Shown piece by piece: positions 57,367 to 64,000 of a DNA stretch of 64,000 nucleotides (position 1 is its first letter; each line of letters opens with the position of its first letter). Both the position numbers and the translations under genes were made by a program. A model generated the notes under the pieces. It did not search any database, was not told the DNA's origin, and saw nothing but the letters and a program-made list of their open reading frames with translations. The stretch spans positions 124,001-188,000 of the forward strand of contig MU270034.1 in NCBI GenBank assembly GCA_021432635.1, read 5' to 3'. This stretch comes from Thozetella sp. PMI_491. Its lineage: Eukaryota > Ascomycota > Sordariomycetes > Chaetosphaeriales > Chaetosphaeriaceae.

Positions 57367-59049
57367 ATGGTCCTCGACGAAAAATCTGACGTGATACATG
57401 CGGAAGGTAAGGTTCGGACCGCGGATCATGATGTGGCTCTCGGCATCCTGGGGACAGGCGAATTCAGTGCGGCTGTCGACCCTGCCGAGGAGAGGAGGCT
57501 GGTACGAAAAATCGACCGGATGGTGATGCCTTTCATTTGCATTACCTATCTCGTGACATACCTGGACAAGGCCACGATTGGCTACGCCGCCGTCTTCAAC
57601 CTGCAATCAGATTTGCACCTCGTGGGCACTCAATTCAGCTGGCTGGGAAGCATCTTCTACTTCGGCTATCTTGTTGTCAGTATCCCACCTAGACCTCGCG
57701 TCGAGGCAACCATTCTCACCCTTTAATGTTCCTACAGTTCGAATACCCGAGCAGCTTTGCCATGCAAAAGCTGTCCGTCTCCAAATGGATGTCGGCGAAC
57801 CTATTTATTTGGGGCGGTATTACCATGGCCCTCGGGGGCTGCAACGACTTCCCTTCATTCGCCGCTCTGCGCTTTATACTGGGGGCTCTCGAGTCCTGCT
57901 CAACGCCGGCCTTCCTTCTTATCACAGCCATGTGGTATAAGACAGAGGAGCAGCCGGTTCGGATTGGCTATTGGTCAACCTTCCTTGGTCTCGCCAATGC
58001 TACTGGCGGCTTGTTGGCGTATGGCATTGGCCACATTCAAGGATCTCTTCAGTCTTGGCGATACCAATTCATCATCATCGGTGCTGCATCCTCAGCATGG
58101 GGCCTTTTCATGTTCTTCACACTGGCTGAGAATGCCTTAAGCGCGTACGATCTTTCTTCCCCTGTGCTAGACTTCAGGCTAACCGTGAACCTCAGGAGGT
58201 GGCTGTCGGATAAGGAAAAGAGGCTGGCCGTTGAGAGGCTGAGGGAAAACCATACTGGACTCAAGAACACCAAGATCAAGCCGGAGCAGCTGCTTGAGAC
58301 AGCGTTGGACCCCAAGACCTGGTTTTTTATCCTCTTCGGACTCTCGACTCAAGTCGTCAACGGCGCCGTTAGCAACTTCGGGTCGCTCATCGTCCAGGGA
58401 TTTGGCTTTTCGAGTCTCAACACCACCCTCCTCCAGGTCCCATACGGATTCATAATTCTTTTCTCCAATCTCTCTGCCATGTATCTCCAAAAGTGGCTGC
58501 CAGGGCAGAGGCGATGTGCCGTCGCAGTTCTGTATGTCCTCCCAGCACTAGCTGGCACTGTCGGGATACATGTTCTTCCTCGATCTAATCGTGGAGGCCT
58601 TTTGACATGCTACTACGTAAGTGACCGGTCTCATCCGCTTCTAAAATGGCTACATTGCTTACTTGTACCAGTTGACGGCTTGCTACACGGCATCCTTCGC
58701 CATGATCATGTCCTTTATCACGGCGAATACCGCCGGATCAACTAAGAGATCTGCTACGAATGCCGCATTTTTTATATCGTACTGCGTGGGCAATATCATC
58801 GGGCCGTTTGCCTTCAAATCCGACGAGGCCCCAGTTTATACCTCCGGAATCATCGCAATTCTTGTTGCGTACTGCGTTGAAATTGGCCTCTTGATCTCTT
58901 TTGCCATATACATTATTTGGCTTAATCGTGCGAAAGAGGCCGAGCGTACTGCGATGCAGGATGCGTCAAGAGGAGAACCCGAGGGGGTGCTGGATGCATT
59001 TGGCGACAAGACGGATAAACAAAATCCGTACTTCCGCTATGTATATTAA
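57367..59049 (+). CDS. MFS permease, DAL5/allantoate type
   Basis: 12-TM anion permease. Model: join(57367..57675,57738..58616,58672..59049), 521 aa. Family marks are VRKIDRMVMPFICITYLVTYLDK, FSWLGSIFYFGYLVFEYPSSFAM (restored by intron 1), RFILGALESCSTPAFLLITAMWY, LDPKTWFFILFGLSTQVVNG, SFITANTAGSTKRS and the closing TDKQNPYFRY. Substrates in this group include allantoate, nicotinate, pantothenate and other small anions. It has fewer introns than the two other permeases in the window and groups with them only at family level. No catabolic genes are directly beside it. Confidence 0.88.
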
Positions 59050-59520
59050 TGTCCTTGGAGATATCGCACTGCGCTGCCATCTGGTACGACGCCGGAAGCG
59101 TTCCCTGAGAGTCCTGGTGTCCGCACAATACCTGCGGTTCCTGAAGACCATACACAAACCGATAGATGCGACTGCGCTATTTACAGGGACCCTTCCGGCC
59201 ACTTGTATTATGGCCAGTCGAACTTGGTGTCAAAATCCACATCTAGCCATACACTGCCACGAGGGAACTTGTGTACCGTACCATCCTTCAAATGGACCTC
59301 CTCCGCAGGCGTGACTCTGGCCCAAAGTACTAATCAGCCCGTTTTCCTTGGCAACGCTTAACTTCAGCCTGGCAACTAAGTCGGGCTCTGTAAACCCAAC
59401 GGTGCGAATAATCCCATCGTCTCTGCTCTCCTCAAACTCTCCTGGCTTGGCAACGCAGCGTCCCGATCTGGCATGGAATAATATGCACTGCGCATCATCT
59501 GTACGTGCCTAATCCTTCTC
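59050..59520. other. intergenic between convergent genes
   Basis: About 470 bp containing both 3' ends. Nothing recognised. Confidence 0.5.
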
Positions 59521-60039
59521 CTATACTCCTGAAACCTCTGGCCACCCATTGCCGGGAGTGTGGTAGTTCTTGAAGACGGAGTTGATAAGCTGTTCGGACG
59601 GGCCAGGGCTTACTTCGGTGTCCAAGTACATCCATGCCACCATCGATGCCCTGACCAGCACTTCATGCAGAGCCTCTGTCGAAGAAGCCGCAAACCCGGT
59701 TCCATGATCGTCCAATTCATACTCTTCACCAAAGTCGTCGACATACCAGACGGCGCAGTCGGTCTCGGCACGCTCGTCAATGATAAGGAACGGCTCCTCA
59801 CGGCCGCCTTGGGTTTCCTGCTTTCGTGTATATGGGTGGGGTTTGCCTATATAATCCGGTGGTGCGAGCTGGATTTTGAACTCGACTTGGGGATTGAAGC
59901 GTAGGGCGTCGCCGTGCTCGAGTCGCGACTTGAGGTTTTGCAATACCCCTTCAGAGATGGGGGTTACGATGTAGGCGTCTGGACATGTGCATTCTGGCCT
60001 CAGATTGCTGGCTGCTAGCTCTCTTGGAATATAGACCAT
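59521..60039 (-). CDS. conserved small hypothetical protein, 172 aa
   Basis: Single-exon frame with protein-like composition: MVYIPRELAA, CTCPDAYIVTPISEG, then a hydrophilic region, FLIIDERAETDCAVWYVDDFGEEYEL and a C-terminal helix VLVRASMVAWMYLD. The pattern of a short beta strand, DER and WYVDDF loosely resembles DUF6924-like fungal proteins, but I cannot confirm it. No signal peptide or membrane segment. ATG at 60039 is the first in frame. Confidence 0.6.
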   Translation of the reverse strand: MVYIPRELAASNLRPECTCPDAYIVTPISEGVLQNLKSRLEHGDALRFNPQVEFKIQLAPPDYIGKPHPYTRKQETQGGREEPFLIIDERAETDCAVWYVDDFGEEYELDDHGTGFAASSTEALHEVLVRASMVAWMYLDTEVSPGPSEQLINSVFKNYHTPGNGWPEVSGV

Positions 60040-61349
60040 CTTACTAGGATGAAAAGAACTGCAAACGATGTATTACATTATGTCTAAACTATAGGGATAT
60101 GAAAGAAGCATCACATTGGCAAATGGGTGGCCGTCGATGACGTCGTCCGGGGAGCTTTAATACCCCGCGGTGTCTCCAGCGGGGATCGATATATCCGCAG
60201 TGCCACCTCCACCATTCGTACCTGGCGTAAAGGGACAAAAGTTCCAACCGAGTCCGTAGGCTAGTTGACAGCCACAAGTGGACAAAACACCACTGTGAGG
60301 TCCTATCAACCCCATCGAGCTAAAACAACCCATCTCGTGACTCACTATTCTGCTTAATATTCTATCATCGTCTCCATTCCGCCGAAATGCTTACATGCTC
60401 TCCTGAGCTGCCTCTTTGCTCGCGTTTTCTTCCCGTCCCAGCTCTCTAATACATTACCAGTTCTGTCCTGGTGGTGGAAACTGCGCTTCGCTATCAGCCC
60501 TATCAGTCAAAAAGCCACCGCTTGCCTAATCCGAACTCCTTTAGGTCTATTAAAGAGCAATAGTTAGCGGAGCTTAATTGGTCCTCACGCAGCACTATGA
60601 TGCTGCTTCTGTTACGTTAGGAGCAATCGTGGTTGGCTCATGCTGTTTTATTCTGAGGGAGCACAGTGTCGGGTTAATGTCTCCGGAGGTGAATTGGATG
60701 GGTCACAGGTATTACTAATGCGAACCACCCATGCTTAGTATAGCTAGGCGCTGGTGTGCAGAAAGGACAAGTCTAAGCCAAAGACGACTCAATAATTACA
60801 ACGCCACCAATAGTACTACTCGTGTCTTTCCTCACATGCTATGCAAGCGCAACAGCTGAAACAAAAATTCTACGGTTAGGTCTCGGCACAGACAAGATAG
60901 TCCATTGACCATAGCAACAGGTCTTCCCATTGAACAGTCCCTGCATGTTTTATTTGTGGCGTCGTGGGAGGCCCCTTCAGCCGCACGCATCATGCGACAG
61001 GTTTATTAAACCCCTGCGTAGCGCCACTAGCAGACTGGTGAGGAAAGACGACCCTAATCCTTATTGGGGCCGGGCATGCCATGATCGCTACCCTATCTCG
61101 TTGGATCTGCGGGAAACGAGACTTTCAAGCCCAGTGAAGCCGGGTTGGGGCCATTGCGTTAATGACTTGTCACACACTAGCCTATTTTGAGTGTCGTGTA
61201 CGGAATACTTCCGCGGCCTTTCCGCTCTATTCTACCCGGCAATAAAGTGATGTTTTCGCACTCTCTTTCAGTTGCTTTTGTCGCATCTTTCTCATAGTCC
61301 TAATTGGATCAACTCCTAGGAAGTGGCTAGATCCTAACTCGAGAACGTC
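60040..61349. other. gene-poor stretch, 1.3 kb
   Basis: Promoters of the two divergent flanking genes and no recognised coding sequence. Confidence 0.5.
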
Positions 61350-62126
61350 ATGATCCGCTTAGTGCAGGTATTTTTCGTCGCGACGGCTGCACTGTTACCC
61401 GAAGTCTTGGCCAGCGATGTTATCACAGCCCTCGCCGTGCGTCAACAGAGGCGGGACGACAGCGATTGCCTTTTTACACCGTAAGCTAGCCGAACATCGT
61501 GACCGGCCCACACACCCCAGCTCTGACATGTATACAGACCGTTGATATCTTGTCTTTCATCTATTGTTGATACGGCGGCTACTTGCACCGCTACTTTGGG
61601 GGATCAAACTGAGGCTCCTTGTTTCTGTCAGAGCGTGTACGGTGCATATAGGTCAGTGTGGCATGCGGCGAACTCTTCTCTCCGAGCTTTCCAGTTGGTA
61701 TTTGGCGACTAACCAGTGACCTGAAGCTGCCACACTAGTTATTGCCCAGGGGGCCTCGGCCCAAGCCTTCTCTCTGGCGGCCTCTCCCTTTGCTCAAAGT
61801 ATAGCACAATCTTTACCTATTCAGCCGCATCAACAACCACCACCACAACTAGCCAGTCCGGGCAGGCCAAATCCACTTCGGACTCTCTTTCTACGTCTTT
61901 GGCGAGCTCTACTTCAAATTCGCTTGCTACCGGGTTGCCGAGTTCTACACCTTTATCGAGTCCAATTTCGACGCCGAGTTCTACATCGACCACCGGTGGA
62001 GCTGCCACGACCACAACGTCCCGAAGCAGGGGTTCCACCACCTCTATCTGTATCGCCAACAATATGTTCATGGGCACGGTTCTTGCTGCAACTTGGGCCA
62101 TTCTGTTGGTAGGGGTGCTACTCTAA
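61350..62126 (+). CDS. secreted or anchored Cys- and Ser/Thr-rich surface protein
   Basis: Model: join(61350..61480,61538..61651,61739..62126), 210 aa. A signal peptide (MIRLVQVFFVATAALLPEVLA) is followed by a small Cys-rich domain (DSDCLF, ISCLSS, ATCTATLG, APCFCQSVYG, SYCPGG, LSLCSKY). Next is a mucin-like Ser/Thr/Pro linker of about 80 residues, then a hydrophobic C-terminus (FMGTVLAATWAILLVGVLL) that fits a GPI signal or membrane anchor. The Cys count and CFC pattern resemble extracellular Cys-rich modules such as CFEM, but the spacing is not clear enough to assign. Both introns restore the frame across Cys codons. A cell-wall or host-interface protein is the best guess. Confidence 0.7.
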
Positions 62127-63351
62127 GAGCTAGTGAAGCACGTTGGATAATTTCACACCCTGGTTCCCATGCCAGGCCGCCCTGCAGCATACTAGTGATG
62201 GTATTTAGGTTGCTCTATAGCCCCTGGCGACGTGGTTACAACGGTAAGAGAAGGTGTTCCGATAGATCCAGGGTATAGCATCAATATATCATTATCTAGC
62301 AGCCCTTTCGCCAGCCGCTTTTATAACCTCTAGGATCTACGGTATTTCAATTATATATTTACCTGACCTCAATCGAGATCTCTCTGCTTGGAAAGACCGA
62401 ATAGACTTGAAACGGTATAAATAGGCAAAGCAACTCGAAATAACAACATTATTATAGTTACCTATTTTTACAATTCATACGTGAGATAGTGGCAGTGTTT
62501 ATCTAGCGCATGCTCCATAGGCTCTCGTGGCGTAAGAACTGGCTAATATAACCTTAGTGCATCTCATGTGGCGGCTGGACGACCACAGCCGCTCCGGCCA
62601 TCTCCAGTTCAGTAAATCAACTGCTGGCAGATGACCAGATGCTCTCTCTCTCCAGCCGGCAGCAATATTCCCCGAGAGCTATGGACATGGGTGAATACCC
62701 ACTGCGGTGCTGATCCATATTGTTTTCGGAGCTGCCCTCTCTAACTATTTACTTTCTGTCTCCCCTTAGTGTTCACAATCCAACTATAGGCCTGACTAGG
62801 CGAGTCACTAGCTACTCCTCAGCGCTCCTATTCCACGACACAGTCCTTAGGAATATTAACGCACTCACTTGAAAACTTAAAGCAAGGCAGGCAACGAGCC
62901 CGAAGACTTTATGGCCAAGGAATATACCAGATCCACAAATGGGATTCCCCACTCCGGGCTACCTACGGATACCGCCAAAGAGCCGAACCGGCATATGTTG
63001 ACCCCTTGTAGGAGTAATTTCGAAGTGCCCACCGACTAGCGACTAGCTGCAGCGGCATTTCTCTTCCATCTTATCAGATCATCACTTGATCATGATCGTG
63101 CCCGCTCTCGGAATTACTTATGGGCCTTCTGGCCATAACCCGATTTTTTATGCACTCCATTACGAAATGTTAAGAAAGAGTAAAGCAGACACCGAGTCAC
63201 TACCCCGGTTGCCTCTGATTCCGACATCGGGACGAGATGGCTACGGAGATGCAGCTGTCTCTATATCTACATGCTCTGACCTGTTCCATAGACATTGCCG
63301 CCCGTGTCTGTTTTCTTCATCCACTTTCACTTGTGAATGAGAGCTACAGCC
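62127..63351. other. gene-poor stretch, 1.2 kb
   Basis: No recognised gene. Promoter of the arylsulfotransferase-like gene at its end. Confidence 0.5.
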
Positions 63352-64000
63352 ATGTACATCCCACTCGCTCTGATCTCTTCCCTCCTCCCTCTCCTGGGGG
63401 CCCTTCCCGCAAAGGCAGCCGTTGTCTCAGACAATACGACATGGCCATACCAGGTATACAAGTCGAGCAGCGCTGAGCCCCCGAGCTTGGAATTCACCAA
63501 AGCCGGCACACAGTCTCCGGGGTATCTGTTCTTCCAGCAGAATGGCAACGGCGCGCATCAATACAGTCTATTCATCATGTCTGACACGAATGAACTCGTC
63601 TGGCAAGGACTGTACGGAGATTTCACGGCTTTCCGGACGCAGGAGTTCGAGGGGCGGCCAGTTCTGACTTTCTTCAATGGCATCGCCTTCTCGGCGCCTT
63701 GGGGGTACGGCTATGGCATTTTTCAAATCCTCGATGATTCGTACGAGAGCATCTACAATGTCACAATCGAACATGAGAACTTCCATACCATAGACCTCGT
63801 CGATACATCGGGATTCCAGTCATGGCTTGACATCCACGAATCCAACATCACACCCCAAGGCACCATGCTGGTGACCGGGTACAATGTTACTCAATTGGAT
63901 TTGAGCTCAGTCGGCGGACCCGAGGACGGGTGGATTGCCGATTCTCTATTCTACGAGGTTGACATCAGGACGAACAAGATACTCTACCGCTGGAGACATC
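63352..64000 (+). CDS. arylsulfotransferase (ASST)-family secreted protein, 5' part
   Basis: The frame from ATG 63352 is open to the window edge (216 codons). A signal peptide (MYIPLALISSLLPLLGALPAKA) precedes TWPYQVYKSS, SPGYLFFQQNG, YSLFIMSDTNELVWQGL, RPVLTFFNG and LDIHESNITPQGTMLVTGYN. This is the opening of the beta-propeller of fungal ASST proteins, which are usually about 500-600 aa. In the known bacterial enzyme a His in the propeller takes the sulfate; most of the propeller lies outside the window, so activity cannot be judged. Several N-glycosylation sequons fit secretion. Confidence 0.82.
   Translation, partial: MYIPLALISSLLPLLGALPAKAAVVSDNTTWPYQVYKSSSAEPPSLEFTKAGTQSPGYLFFQQNGNGAHQYSLFIMSDTNELVWQGLYGDFTAFRTQEFEGRPVLTFFNGIAFSAPWGYGYGIFQILDDSYESIYNVTIEHENFHTIDLVDTSGFQSWLDIHESNITPQGTMLVTGYNVTQLDLSSVGGPEDGWIADSLFYEVDIRTNKILYRWRH

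Noticed and set aside
1-64000. Bacterial features (operons, Shine-Dalgarno sites, CRISPR, insertion sequences)
   Set aside because: Spliceosomal introns and fungal families throughout show this is eukaryotic DNA.

Overview
The window is nuclear DNA of a filamentous ascomycete (Pezizomycotina). Almost every gene carries several 45-105 bp GT-AG introns. The proteins are typical of such fungi: P450s, DAL5-type MFS carriers, Zn2Cys6 regulators, DUF6594, a UstYa (DUF3328) protein and a SesB-NACHT NLR. A split tRNA-Thr is also present. I could not name the species. All gene models were spliced by hand from the sequence and have no RNA support.

Layout. (1) 0.5-10.3 kb is a catabolic or tailoring block: pisatin-demethylase-type P450, amidohydrolase, SDR, CYP504-like P450 and a DAL5-type permease. 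(2) 11.3-21.8 kb holds tRNA-Thr, a DUF6594 membrane protein and a head-to-head pair of signalling genes. One is a caspase-fold protein joined to a pseudokinase, with an in-frame TAA. The other is a kinase-ankyrin gene with an apparent frameshift and an in-frame TGA. (3) 22.3-33.3 kb looks like a hydroxy-acid or sugar-acid catabolic neighbourhood: D-2-hydroxyacid dehydrogenase, Zn2Cys6 regulator, cytochrome-b2-type FMN dehydrogenase, NAD-dependent epimerase/dehydrogenase (DenD-like), class II aldolase and permease. (4) 35.0-43.7 kb is a compact candidate biosynthetic cluster: TauD-like dioxygenase, tiny secreted peptide, EamA exporter, UstYa-type oxidase and a Zn2Cys6-variant regulator. A recurrent promoter element (core ACCGYATTNCC) ties these genes together. 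(5) 44.3-48.8 kb carries a solo copia-like LTR with an intact 5-bp target duplication, directly behind a SesB-NACHT NLR. (6) 50.7-64 kb is a looser region: Zn2Cys6 regulator, secreted alpha/beta hydrolase, a decayed 2-oxoglutarate oxygenase, an MFS carrier, a small conserved protein, a Ser/Thr-rich surface protein and the 5' part of an arylsulfotransferase.

The candidate new system is block 4. UstYa-family enzymes install oxidative crosslinks in fungal RiPPs and some other peptides. Here one shares a regulatory motif with a 49-residue secreted peptide, transcribed divergently from the exporter. No NRPS, PKS or terpene synthase is seen nearby. The peptide as precursor is an inference, and its core cannot be assigned from sequence alone.
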